Below the pieces are notes generated by a model. It saw only the letters and a program-made list of their open reading frames with translations, was not told the DNA's origin and did not search any database. Shown one piece after another: positions 1 through 5,926 of a stretch of 14,477 nucleotides of DNA (its first letter is position 1; the number at the start of each line of letters is the position of its first letter). A program made the translations under genes and the position numbers. The DNA is from an uncultured Oscillibacter sp. Its GTDB lineage: Bacteria > Bacillota_A > Clostridia > Oscillospirales > Oscillospiraceae. The stretch spans positions 1 through 14,477 of the forward strand of contig CAQVQZ010000036.1 in assembly GCA_948902155.1 (NCBI GenBank), written 5' to 3'.

Positions 1-247
1 TGTTGGGCAGGGCCTTGCGGAGCTTCCGCAGGCGCTCCCAGGGGTCCTCGTTGAGGAAGCGCATGCAGGAGTCGAAGGTCGCGCCGCCCCAGCACTCCAG
101 GGACCAATAGCCGATGGAGTCCAGGACCTCGCAGGCGGGGAGCATATCCTCCACCCGCATGCGGGTGGCCGCCTGGGACTGGTGGGCGTCCCGGAGGATG
201 GTGTCGGTGATATACAGGGGCTTCTTAGACAAAAATTCCATAGCCAT
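1..247 (-). CDS. oadA: Oxaloacetate decarboxylase alpha subunit (carboxyltransferase), N-terminal part only
   Basis: This is the first 82 codons of a carboxyltransferase alpha subunit; the rest lies beyond the window start. The protein begins [10 protein letters not shown], and residues about 14-28 read [16 protein letters not shown], the start of the HMGL-like TIM barrel shared by oxaloacetate decarboxylase alpha and pyruvate carboxylase C-terminal halves; the Asp of ILRDAHQS is a metal ligand in that family. The start is ATG at 247, preceded by AGGAGG at 255-260; the ATG two codons downstream is a weaker alternative. It lies 18 nt after the beta-subunit gene and is the last visible gene of the operon. 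In the complex it transfers carboxyl from oxaloacetate to biotin in the cytoplasm. Because the operon encodes a free biotin carrier, this subunit may lack its own biotin domain, but that end is not visible. A pyruvate carboxylase subunit B name would describe the same domain. Confidence 0.9.
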   Translation of the reverse strand, partial: MAMEFLSKKPLYITDTILRDAHQSQAATRMRVEDMLPACEVLDSIGYWSLECWGGATFDSCMRFLNEDPWERLRKLRKALPN

Positions 248-265
248 AACAATACCTCCTATCTA

Positions 266-1528
266 TCAACCAAACAGGGAGATCATCACGCCCGCCGCGA
301 TGGCGGAGCCGATGACGCCGGCCACGTTGGGGCCCATGGCGTGCATCAGCAGGAAGTTGCTGGGATTGGCCTTCTGGCCCTCCACCTGGGAGACCCGGGC
401 GGCCATGGGCACGGCGGACACGCCCGCGGAGCCGATGAGGGGATTGATCTTCTCTTTCAGGAACAGGTTCATGATCTTCGCCAGGACCACGCCGCCGGCG
501 GTGCCGAAGCCGAAGGCCACAACGCCCATCACCATGATGGCGATGGTCTGGAGGCTCAGGAAGGTCCGCCCGGTGGCGGTGCAGCCCACAGAAACGCCCA
601 GGAAGATGGTGACGATGTTGATCAGCTCGTTCTGGACCGTCTTGCTCAGGCGCTCCACCACGCCGCACTCCTTGAAGAGGTTGCCCAGCATCAGGCACGC
701 AATCAGGGGAGCGGCAGAGGGCACCAGCAGGGCCACAAAGATGGCGACCATGATGGGGAAGATGATCTTTTCACGCTTGGAAACCTCCCGCAGGGGCTTC
801 ATGACGATCTTGCGCTCCTCTTCGGTGGTCAGAAGCCGCATGATGGGAGGCTGAATGACAGGCACCAGAGCCATGTAGCTGTACGCCGCCACGGCGATGG
901 GGCCCAGCAGCTGCGGGGCCAGCAGCGTGGAGACGAAGATGGCGGTGGGGCCGTCCGCGCCGCCGATGATGCCGATGGAACCGGCCTCGGCGGAGGTGAA
1001 GAGTCCGGAGAGGCGGCAGCCCACGAAGGTGACGAAAATGCCCAGCTGGGCGGCCGCGCCCAGGAGCAGGCTCTTGGGGTTGGCAATCAGGGGGCCGAAG
1101 TCGGTCATGGCGCCCACGCCCATGAAGATGAGGCAGGGGTAGATGCCCAGCTTGACACCGAGATAGAGGATGTCTACCAGGCCCGGCGTGATGGATTGGC
1201 CCACCGTGGCCGTGGCCAGCACGGCGTCGGAAACGTCCACCGCCGCCAGCTCCGCCAGGAACTCCGCCGTGACGGGAGTCCCGCCGATGAGGTCCCAATG
1301 GATGTGCCCTCCGGCGAAGAAGATCTCGTGATACATGTTCGCGCCGGGGAGGTTGGTAATGAGCATGCCGAAGGCGATGGGCACCAGCAGCAGAGGCTCA
1401 AATTTTTTGACGATACCCAGAAACAGAAGGCCGCATGCGATCACGATCATGATCAGGCACTTCCAGTTGTCCCCCTGGGCAAACAGCGCGAAACCCGTGC
1501 TGTTTACAAAATCCAGTATAGCTTCCAT
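266..1528 (-). CDS. oadB: Sodium-translocating decarboxylase beta subunit
   Basis: A 420-residue, very hydrophobic integral membrane protein, the sodium-channel subunit that decarboxylates carboxybiotin and exports Na+. Family signatures are visible: GAMTDFGPLIANP (139-151), SIGIIGGADGPTAIF (184-198) with Asp192 at the place of the essential intramembrane Asp of characterised beta subunits, SYMALVPVIQPP (217-228), and the C-terminal VEGQKANPSNFLL and MHAMGPNVAGVIGSA segments. The start is ATG at 1528 with a GGAGGG ribosome site about 8 nt upstream. It sits 18 nt downstream of the biotin carrier gene and 18 nt upstream of the alpha gene, so it is translated from one operon mRNA. Residues about 68-116 form a polar loop that looks longer than the short loop I remember for many beta subunits. 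Glutaconyl-CoA or methylmalonyl-CoA pumps use the same subunit; the alpha subunit next door argues for oxaloacetate. Confidence 0.93.
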   Translation of the reverse strand: MEAILDFVNSTGFALFAQGDNWKCLIMIVIACGLLFLGIVKKFEPLLLVPIAFGMLITNLPGANMYHEIFFAGGHIHWDLIGGTPVTAEFLAELAAVDVSDAVLATATVGQSITPGLVDILYLGVKLGIYPCLIFMGVGAMTDFGPLIANPKSLLLGAAAQLGIFVTFVGCRLSGLFTSAEAGSIGIIGGADGPTAIFVSTLLAPQLLGPIAVAAYSYMALVPVIQPPIMRLLTTEEERKIVMKPLREVSKREKIIFPIMVAIFVALLVPSAAPLIACLMLGNLFKECGVVERLSKTVQNELINIVTIFLGVSVGCTATGRTFLSLQTIAIMVMGVVAFGFGTAGGVVLAKIMNLFLKEKINPLIGSAGVSAVPMAARVSQVEGQKANPSNFLLMHAMGPNVAGVIGSAIAAGVMISLFG

Positions 1529-1546
1529 TTGAAACCCTCCAGCGCC

Positions 1547-1891
1547 TTACTGGATGACGCACAGCAGCGTGCCGGACTCCACCGCCGTGCCCTTGGAGGC
1601 GTGGATGGAGGCCACCTTGCCGTCGCAGGGGCACATGATCTCGTTCTCCATCTTCATGGCCTCCAGGATCATCAGCACGTCGCCCTTCTTCACGGACGCG
1701 CCCTGGCTGACCTTCACGTCCAGGATGGTGCCAGGCATGGGGCTGGTGACCTGCTCGCCTCCAGCGGGAGCCGCGGCGGCAGGAGCGGCAGGGGCCGCAG
1801 GGGCGGCGGCAGCGGCGGGAGCCGCGCCGGTCAGCTCTTCCAGCTCAATCTCATAGGCCGTGCCGTTGACGGTGACTCTGTACTTCTTCAT
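1547..1891 (-). CDS. Biotin carrier protein of the decarboxylase (biotin/lipoyl attachment)
   Basis: A 114-residue free-standing biotin carboxyl carrier. The N-terminal 20 residues (MKKYRVTVNG and following) are the short strand region typical of glutaconyl-CoA decarboxylase gamma-type carriers. Residues about 22-46 are an Ala/Pro-rich flexible linker, and residues 49-114 are the biotinyl domain with SPMPGTI and the biotinylation motif EAMKMEN, in which Lys80 is the acceptor. The carrier shuttles the carboxyl group from the cytoplasmic alpha subunit to the membrane beta subunit. The start is ATG at 1891 with a GGAG-type site just upstream. It lies 22 nt after the gamma gene and 18 nt before the beta gene. 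In classical Klebsiella oxaloacetate decarboxylase this domain is fused to alpha; here it is a separate polypeptide, as in several Clostridia decarboxylase operons. Confidence 0.92.
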   Translation of the reverse strand: MKKYRVTVNGTAYEIELEELTGAAPAAAAAPAAPAAPAAAAPAGGEQVTSPMPGTILDVKVSQGASVKKGDVLMILEAMKMENEIMCPCDGKVASIHASKGTAVESGTLLCVIQ

Positions 1892-1913
1892 AATGCGTTC
1901 TCCTTCTTGTTTC

Positions 1914-2183
1914 TTACAGTTTTTTCATGGATACGATGCGGATGCCGGTGATGTCCGCTCCCAGCTCCTCCGCAATGGCGGCGGCGACGGCGGCGGCGAT
2001 CTCCTGGCGGTTGCCCTCCGGGGCGGCGGCGGGGGCCGCTGCAGCGGGGACCGGGGCCGCGGCGGGGGCCGCGTGGCCGCCCACGAGCTTGCCCATGATC
2101 ATCGTCAGGACGATGAGGCAGATGAGCCCGAAGAAGACGGTGCCCATGCCCATCAGGCAGACAAACAGACTTGAAGGTTCCAT
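1914..2183 (-). CDS. oadG: Sodium pump decarboxylase gamma subunit (OadG family)
   Basis: An 89-residue protein with the OadG layout. It has one N-terminal transmembrane helix (residues about 6-31, including GMGTVFFGLICLIVL), an Ala/Pro-rich linker (38-56) and a short C-terminal segment (about 58-89) with alternating Ala and charged residues ending in SMKKL. In this family the subunit anchors and assembles the complex, holding the soluble alpha and carrier parts to the membrane beta subunit. The start is ATG at 2183, with GGGAGGGAG at 2188-2196 as ribosome site. It is the first gene of the operon, reading from a promoter at 2215-2243. The C-terminal region is short and low in complexity, so identification rests mainly on the helix-linker architecture and on the three neighbouring pump genes. 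Confidence 0.85.
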   Translation of the reverse strand: MEPSSLFVCLMGMGTVFFGLICLIVLTMIMGKLVGGHAAPAAAPVPAAAAPAAAPEGNRQEIAAAVAAAIAEELGADITGIRIVSMKKL

Positions 2184-2214
2184 ATACTCCCTCCCAAAAA
2201 GTGATAGCGGGTCT

Positions 2215-2243
2215 ATTGTACCAACTTCCTTTCAAAAAAACAA
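2215..2243 (-). promoter_or_regulatory. Promoter of the decarboxylase operon
   Basis: On the minus strand a TTGTTT -35 box (2238-2243) is separated by 17 bp from a TACAAT -10 box (2215-2220). The predicted transcript starts about 25 nt before the gamma gene start codon. The fit is to the sigma-A consensus; no experimental support is available from sequence alone. Confidence 0.6.
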
Positions 2244-2292
2244 TGACTTTGGAGAAATTTTATCAGGCTTTTTTGCGCCTTTGCCAAGGGGG

Positions 2293-2308
2293 CGCGCCCT
2301 TGGGCGCG
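2293..2308. repeat. GC-rich inverted repeat between divergent promoters
   Basis: CGCGCCC (2293-2299) and GGGCGCG (2302-2308) form a perfect inverted repeat with a 2-nt centre. It overlaps a second symmetrical stretch, CCAAGGG at 2284-2290 against CCCTTGG at 2297-2303. It lies between the operon promoter on the minus strand and the sfsA promoter, 7 nt before the sfsA -35 box. It could be an operator or part of a dispersed repeat; the sequence alone does not decide. Confidence 0.4.
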
Positions 2309-2314
2309 AAGCCC

Positions 2315-2343
2315 TCGACGCGGGGAGGGAAATGTGGTATAAT
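2315..2343 (+). promoter_or_regulatory. Promoter of sfsA (extended -10)
   Basis: A perfect TATAAT box (2338-2343) is preceded by TGG, which makes an extended -10 element. A weaker -35 box TCGACG (2315-2320) lies 17 bp upstream. The expected start is about 65 nt before the sfsA ATG. Confidence 0.65.
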
Positions 2344-2416
2344 CCTCCCAAATCGGGAAAAGAACCGGCGTTAAGATTGTGAAAAGATTTTTCTACGGGC
2401 CGGAAAGGAGTCTGCT

Positions 2417-3091
2417 ATGCGCTATGGGAACGTCGTTCCGGGGCGGTTTCTCAGCCGCCCCAACCGCTTCATCGCCCAGGTGGAGACGGCGGAGGGGGTC
2501 CGGACCGTCCATGTGAAAAATACGGGCCGCTGCCGGGAGCTGCTGGTTCCCGGAGCGGCCGTGTATCTGGAAAAGAGCGCGAATCCTAAGCGGAAGACCG
2601 CCTATGACCTTATCGCCGTGGACAAGGGCGGGCTGCTGGTGAACATGGACGCCCAAGCTCCCAACCGGGTGTTTGCCGAGTGGCTGGAGCCCCAGCTGCC
2701 GGAAGGGGCGGCGCTGCGGCGGGAGTACGCCTATGGGGAGTCCCGGCTGGACTTCTGCGTGGAGAGCGCCGGAGGGCGGTTCCTCATCGAGGTCAAGGGC
2801 GTGACGCTGGAGGAGGGCGGCGCGGCCCGGTTCCCCGACGCGCCCACGGAGCGGGGCGTGAAGCACATCCGGGAGCTGCAAAGGGCGGCGGAGGCCGGGC
2901 TGGGGGCGGCGCTGTTCTTCGTGGTGCAGATGGAGGGGATGCGGAGCGTTGCGCCCAATGATGAGACGCACCCGGCGTTCGGGAAGGCCCTGCGGGAGGC
3001 GGCGGGGCATGGGGTGCGGGTGTGCGCCTGGGAGTGCGCGGTTACGGCGGAGAGTTTGGAGATCCGGCGGGAGGTGCCGGTTTTGCTGTGA
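2417..3091 (+). CDS. sfsA: SfsA family DNA-binding / sugar fermentation stimulation protein
   Basis: A 224-residue protein matching SfsA end to end. The N-terminal part (1-80) is the OB-like region with RFLSRPNRF and NTGRCRELLVPGA. The C-terminal part carries the conserved GESRLDF (107-113), LIEVKGVTL (123-131) and FPDAPTERG (139-147) motifs. Asp112, Glu125 and Lys127 occupy the D/E-x-K positions of the restriction-nuclease-like fold seen in SfsA structures. SfsA was first described as stimulating maltose fermentation genes in E. coli; its molecular role remains poorly known, and nuclease or DNA-binding activity is a family-based suggestion. The start is ATG at 2417 with AAAGGAG at 2404-2410. 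It stands alone on the plus strand, divergent from the decarboxylase operon. Length is slightly under the usual 230-240 residues but no motif is missing. Confidence 0.9.
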   Translation: MRYGNVVPGRFLSRPNRFIAQVETAEGVRTVHVKNTGRCRELLVPGAAVYLEKSANPKRKTAYDLIAVDKGGLLVNMDAQAPNRVFAEWLEPQLPEGAALRREYAYGESRLDFCVESAGGRFLIEVKGVTLEEGGAARFPDAPTERGVKHIRELQRAAEAGLGAALFFVVQMEGMRSVAPNDETHPAFGKALREAAGHGVRVCAWECAVTAESLEIRREVPVLL

Positions 3092-3129
3092 AGGGCGGGG
3101 TCTTCCGAATATGGGCAGGAGATTGCGGG

Positions 3130-3202
3130 CGATGGCATTCCGTTCGGCGTGCCATCGTCTTGGCTCCCTTCGCAAAGGGAGCTGTCAGCTCTTCGGGCTG
3201 AC
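3130..3202. repeat. Three consecutive hairpins downstream of sfsA
   Basis: Three perfect inverted repeats follow one another. CGATGGCA (3130-3137) pairs with TGCCATCG (3150-3157). GCTCCCTT (3163-3170) pairs with AAGGGAGC (3175-3182) around a CGCA loop. GTCAGC (3184-3189) pairs with GCTGAC (3197-3202). The second and third hairpins resemble small extragenic repeats I associate with Oscillospiraceae genomes. The run may also end the sfsA transcript, although no U-tract follows. Confidence 0.55.
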
Positions 3203-3239
3203 GTTTCCCCCGCCGGCCTTCCCCACCCCCATTCCCCCC

Positions 3240-3268
3240 TTGCCTCTTCCGGCGCATCCTGCTATACT
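3240..3268 (+). promoter_or_regulatory. Promoter of the ribonuclease-inhibitor operon
   Basis: A TTGCCT -35 box (3240-3245) and a TATACT -10 box (3263-3268) are spaced by 17 bp. TG at 3260-3261 makes an extended -10. The nine bases TGCTATACT recur exactly at the promoter of the membrane protein gene (4839-4847). Confidence 0.6.
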
Positions 3269-3297
3269 GTACCCATCAACAGAAAGGATGATCGCCC

Positions 3298-3942
3298 ATG
3301 AAACGTTGGCTCAGCGGCCTGCTGGCCGCCCTGCTGCTGTTCTCCCTCACCGGCTGCGGCGTCCCGCAGACGGACGCAGAACTCCCCGGCTCCCAGCCGG
3401 AGGAGCTCATAACCCTCCCGGTGGAAGAGGTAGACCCCCCGCAGTCTCCGGAAGCCGCTCCCTCGGAGGACGCGGAAGCCCCGCCGGAAGCCGAAGAAAC
3501 GCCGGACCGCGCCGCCGCCCCGGATTCGGACCTCCCCGAGGCCCCACCCGATACAGAGCCGGACTCGGACTCTGAGGAGTGCTGGGTCGTCGAGGGCGAA
3601 AGCTACACCACCAAAGAGGACGTCGCCTGTTACATCCACTTCTTCGGCCGTCTCCCGGACAACTTCATCACGAAACAGGAGGCCCAGAACCTGGGCTGGC
3701 CCGGCGGCTCCCTGGAGCCCTACGCCCCCGGCATGTGCATCGGCGGCAGCCGCTTCGGCAACTACGAGGGCCTGCTCCCGGAGGCGAAAGGCCGCCGGTA
3801 TACCGAGTGCGACATCGACACCCTGGGGGCCAAGAGCCGGGGGGCGAAGCGCATCGTCTTTTCCAACGACGGCCTGATCTACTACACCGGGGACCACTAC
3901 GAGTCCTTCGAGCTGCTGTATGGAGATGAGAGCGATGGCTGA
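3298..3942 (+). CDS. Lipoprotein-anchored barnase-like ribonuclease (toxin)
   Basis: A 214-residue protein in three parts. Residues 1-20 are a lipoprotein signal with lipobox LTGC and lipidated Cys20. Residues 21-95 are an acidic, Pro-rich spacer with almost no basic residues. Residues 96-210 align with barnase from the helix region to the C-terminus, through LPDNFITKQEAQNLGW, APGMCIGG, EGLLPEAKGRRYTECDI and GDHYESF. By manual alignment the catalytic and binding residues are kept: Lys126 (barnase K27), Glu157 (E60), Glu170 (E73, general base), Arg181 (R83), Arg185 (R87) and His200 (H102, general acid). Arg59 is replaced by Tyr156. It is therefore expected to be an active guanyl-preferring RNase held outside the membrane by a lipid. 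The start is ATG at 3298 with AGAAAGGA upstream. The inhibitor gene overlaps its last 8 nt. Release by proteolysis of the spacer is possible. Family identity is firm; the target is unknown. Confidence 0.9.
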   Translation: MKRWLSGLLAALLLFSLTGCGVPQTDAELPGSQPEELITLPVEEVDPPQSPEAAPSEDAEAPPEAEETPDRAAAPDSDLPEAPPDTEPDSDSEECWVVEGESYTTKEDVACYIHFFGRLPDNFITKQEAQNLGWPGGSLEPYAPGMCIGGSRFGNYEGLLPEAKGRRYTECDIDTLGAKSRGAKRIVFSNDGLIYYTGDHYESFELLYGDESDG

Positions 3943-4204
3943 ACTGACAATCGACGGCCTGGAGCTGGCCAGCATCGAGGACGTCCACGCCCTCGCCGCC
4001 CAGGCCCTGCCCCTGCCGGACTACTACGGCCGCAACCTGGACGCCCTCTTTGACTGCCTGACGGACCTGACGGAGGATACCACCATCCGCCTCTTCCACC
4101 GGGACCTGCTGGAGTTCCGCCTGGGCCGGCGGGGCAAGGCCCTCATCCGCCTTCTCCGCCGGGCGGCACGGGAAAACCCCCATCTGACCCTTCTGGAAGA
4201 ATAG
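3935..4204 (+). CDS. Barstar family ribonuclease inhibitor (antitoxin/immunity)
   Basis: An 89-residue cytoplasmic protein aligning with barstar over its full length. The inhibitory helix reads LPDYYGRNLDALFDCL and keeps Tyr29, Asp35 and Asp39 at exactly the barstar numbering if the initiator Met is ignored; Trp38 is Phe. Barstar Glu76 is replaced by Arg (residue 75 after Met removal, with one gap), while Glu80 is kept as Glu. It would bind and block any ribonuclease that folds before export. I chose ATG at 3935 because GGAG at 3922-3925 sits 9 nt upstream and the resulting N-terminus MAELTIDG matches barstar; ATGs at 3920 and 3926 in the same frame are alternatives. The start overlaps the toxin stop by 8 nt, which suggests translational coupling and a fixed toxin-inhibitor ratio. 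Confidence 0.92.
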   Translation: MAELTIDGLELASIEDVHALAAQALPLPDYYGRNLDALFDCLTDLTEDTTIRLFHRDLLEFRLGRRGKALIRLLRRAARENPHLTLLEE

Positions 4205-4216
4205 GAGCGCCCCGCG

Positions 4217-4741
4217 ATGTTTTACCTCATCCGCCACGGCCGGCCGGACGACTCCCAGCGGAACACGAAGATTTATCAGGGCTTCGGCGTCCACCTGGCG
4301 GGCCTGTCCCCGGAGGGCGCGGCCCGGATTCGGGAGACCGCCAAGGACCCCCGCCTCGCCGGGCCCGGCATCATCCTGAGCTCCCCCTACACCAGGGCCG
4401 TCCAGACCGCCGCCATTCTCTCCAAGGCTCTGGGGGCCGATCTGGTTATCGAAACGGACCTGCACGAGTGGCTGGCAAACCGGCGCTACCGCTATGAGGA
4501 CGACGCTGCCGCCGCCCAGGCGTACGAAGCCTACCAACAGGCCCGCGGCAGCGCCCCCGTCCCCCCGCCGCTGTGGGAAGACGCCCCCGCCCTCCGTGCC
4601 CGCGCCCTGGGCGTTCTGCGGCGGTACTCGTCCTACGAAAAGGTCCTCGTGGCCTGCCACGGGATGCTGATTCAAGCCGTGACCGGAAGCCCCCACCCCG
4701 CTTACGGAGAGATCGTGGAATTTGACCTTCCGACACCCTGA
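4217..4741 (+). CDS. Histidine phosphatase superfamily protein (phosphoglycerate mutase-like)
   Basis: A 174-residue protein of the histidine phosphatase superfamily, cytoplasmic by lack of a signal. The RHG motif lies at the N-terminus (Arg6, His7 as phosphate acceptor, Gly8). The second Arg is in SSPYTRAVQT (Arg60), Glu84 in LHEWL is a plausible acid, and the second His is in ACHGM (His148), so the full catalytic set is present. The substrate cannot be read from the sequence; the small size fits broad-specificity phosphatases rather than glycolytic mutase. The start is ATG at 4217 with AGGAG at 4203-4207. It begins 12 nt after the inhibitor stop and ends just before a terminator, so it is probably co-transcribed with the ribonuclease pair. 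Whether it contributes to that system or is only a passenger is unknown. Confidence 0.85.
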   Translation: MFYLIRHGRPDDSQRNTKIYQGFGVHLAGLSPEGAARIRETAKDPRLAGPGIILSSPYTRAVQTAAILSKALGADLVIETDLHEWLANRRYRYEDDAAAAQAYEAYQQARGSAPVPPPLWEDAPALRARALGVLRRYSSYEKVLVACHGMLIQAVTGSPHPAYGEIVEFDLPTP

Positions 4742-4750
4742 CCCCTTTTT

Positions 4751-4779
4751 CAGGACCGGCGTTTCAGCCGGTCCTGTTT
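4751..4779 (+). terminator. Rho-independent terminator after the phosphatase gene
   Basis: CAGGACCGGC (4751-4760) and GCCGGTCCTG (4767-4776) form a perfect 10-bp stem with a 6-nt loop, followed by TTT. The U-tract is short, so termination may be partial. Confidence 0.7.
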
Positions 4780-4818
4780 CCATTCCCCCGGATTTCTCTT
4801 CCCAAGGGAAATTCCCCC

Positions 4819-4847
4819 TTTTCAGGAGCGGATTCCTGTGCTATACT
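4819..4847 (+). promoter_or_regulatory. Promoter of the eight-helix membrane protein gene
   Basis: A TATACT -10 box (4842-4847) is extended by TGC, with a weak TTTTCA -35 (4819-4824) 17 bp upstream. The predicted leader is about 55 nt. Confidence 0.5.
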
Positions 4848-4910
4848 AGAAAGCGTTGAATTTCAGCCCCTCCACCCCGCAAATCGACTTCCGAAAGGAT
4901 GCTTTGGCAT

Positions 4911-5789
4911 ATGAATAAACAATTTGCGCTCCCCCTGACGGCGGTGCTGGGCGGCGCCGCCGCCTGGGTGCTGCGGCTTCTGCAAGACCACACCGGCTTT
5001 GAGCCGGACACGGGCCTGCCCATTCCCGGCAACCTGGCCGGGCTGGCGCTGGCGGCGCTGCTCATCGGCCTGGGGGTCGCCCTAATCATTACCTCCCGCC
5101 TCTACCCCGAGGAGGAGGACCCCGGCCCGTCCCTGCCCCGCCATTTCTCCACGGAGAACACCGCCCTCCTGACCGTCCCCATGTGCGGCGTGTTCCTCCT
5201 GGGCCTCAGCGGTCTGGCGGACCTGGCGGAGGGGCTCCATCTCCTGCCGGACACCGGCTCCCTCTCCCGGCACGCCATCTACAGCGTCCTCCGGGCCGGG
5301 GGCCTGGGCTACTCCCCCCGGGGGCAGCTCCTGATGGGCGTGTTGTCCCTGGCCTCGGCGGCGTCGCTGTTCCTGGTGCTGGCCGGGTGCCGCCGCCGGG
5401 AGCGGGAGACCTTGCGGAAGCTCCCCGCCGTCATCACCTTGATTCCGGTGGGCACGCTGGTGGTCCGCCTGGTGCTGACCTACCGCATCGAGTCCGTGAA
5501 CCCCTCCCTGTCCATGTATTACGTAGAGCTGCTGGCCCTGGTGTTCCTGACCCTGGGCTTCTACCGCCTCAGCTCCTTCGCCTTCCAGGCGGGGCGGACC
5601 CGCCGCTTTTCCCTGTTCGCGGGCGCGTCCACGGTCCTGAGCATCGCCTCCCTGGCGGACGGCAGCGCCTATCTGTCCTCCCTGCTCCTGACAGTAGGCT
5701 GTGCTTTGACGCTGCTGGGCTTCCTCCTGCTCCGGGTGTTCAACGACATCGACGCCCAGCAGGACGACGGTACCATCATCGGGCATTGA
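4911..5789 (+). CDS. Uncharacterised integral membrane protein, about eight helices
   Basis: I do not recognise this family. The 292-residue protein has about eight hydrophobic segments, near residues 5-24, 42-61, 83-104, 138-159, 171-189, 203-221, 235-252 and 255-274. The loop at 62-80 is acidic (YPEEEDPG) and the one at 160-170 is basic (CRRRERETLRK). By the positive-inside rule the loop at 160-170 is cytoplasmic. There is no recognisable catalytic motif. I chose ATG at 4911 because AAAGGA (4894-4899) lies 11 nt upstream; the in-frame ATG at 4899 overlaps that site and is less likely. It has its own promoter and stands between a terminator and a gene-poor region, so context gives no function. 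Codon use is GC-rich like the core genes, so it looks resident rather than recently acquired. Confidence 0.75.
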   Translation: MNKQFALPLTAVLGGAAAWVLRLLQDHTGFEPDTGLPIPGNLAGLALAALLIGLGVALIITSRLYPEEEDPGPSLPRHFSTENTALLTVPMCGVFLLGLSGLADLAEGLHLLPDTGSLSRHAIYSVLRAGGLGYSPRGQLLMGVLSLASAASLFLVLAGCRRRERETLRKLPAVITLIPVGTLVVRLVLTYRIESVNPSLSMYYVELLALVFLTLGFYRLSSFAFQAGRTRRFSLFAGASTVLSIASLADGSAYLSSLLLTVGCALTLLGFLLLRVFNDIDAQQDDGTIIGH

Positions 5790-5818
5790 ATCAAAAAGAG
5801 GCCCGGAAAGGACTGTAC

Positions 5819-5926
5819 GTGGGAAGCGTATTGGATGCCGGATTTGATCTGCAGCCAATTGAAAAAAGCCCAATAGGCTGTCTGGAAGAGGCGAAAGAGG
5901 AGTTGAAGCAGTTACCAGAGAGTTAA
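5819..5926 (+). pseudogene. Short remnant or very small gene of unknown function (35 codons)
   Basis: A 35-codon reading frame starts with GTG at 5819, 6 nt after GGAAAGGA (5805-5812), and ends at TAA 5924-5926. Its peptide contains GSVLDAGFDLQPIEKSP and an acidic C-terminus. Codons such as TTG, TTA, CCA, ATT and AAA differ from the GC-rich codons of neighbouring genes, so it may be the tail of a lost mobile-element gene or a true small protein. No family is recognised. It marks the left edge of the decayed region. Confidence 0.3.

Noticed and set aside
182..1951. Long plus-strand open frame (589 codons) across the decarboxylase genes
   Set aside because: It is antisense to four recognised genes, its product is low in complexity (His, Gly, Asp, Gln rich) as expected from a GC-rich opposite strand, and it has no ribosome site.
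3668..4783. Minus-strand open frame of 371 codons
   Set aside because: It is antisense to the ribonuclease, inhibitor and phosphatase genes, all of which have clear family matches, and it crosses the terminator hairpin.
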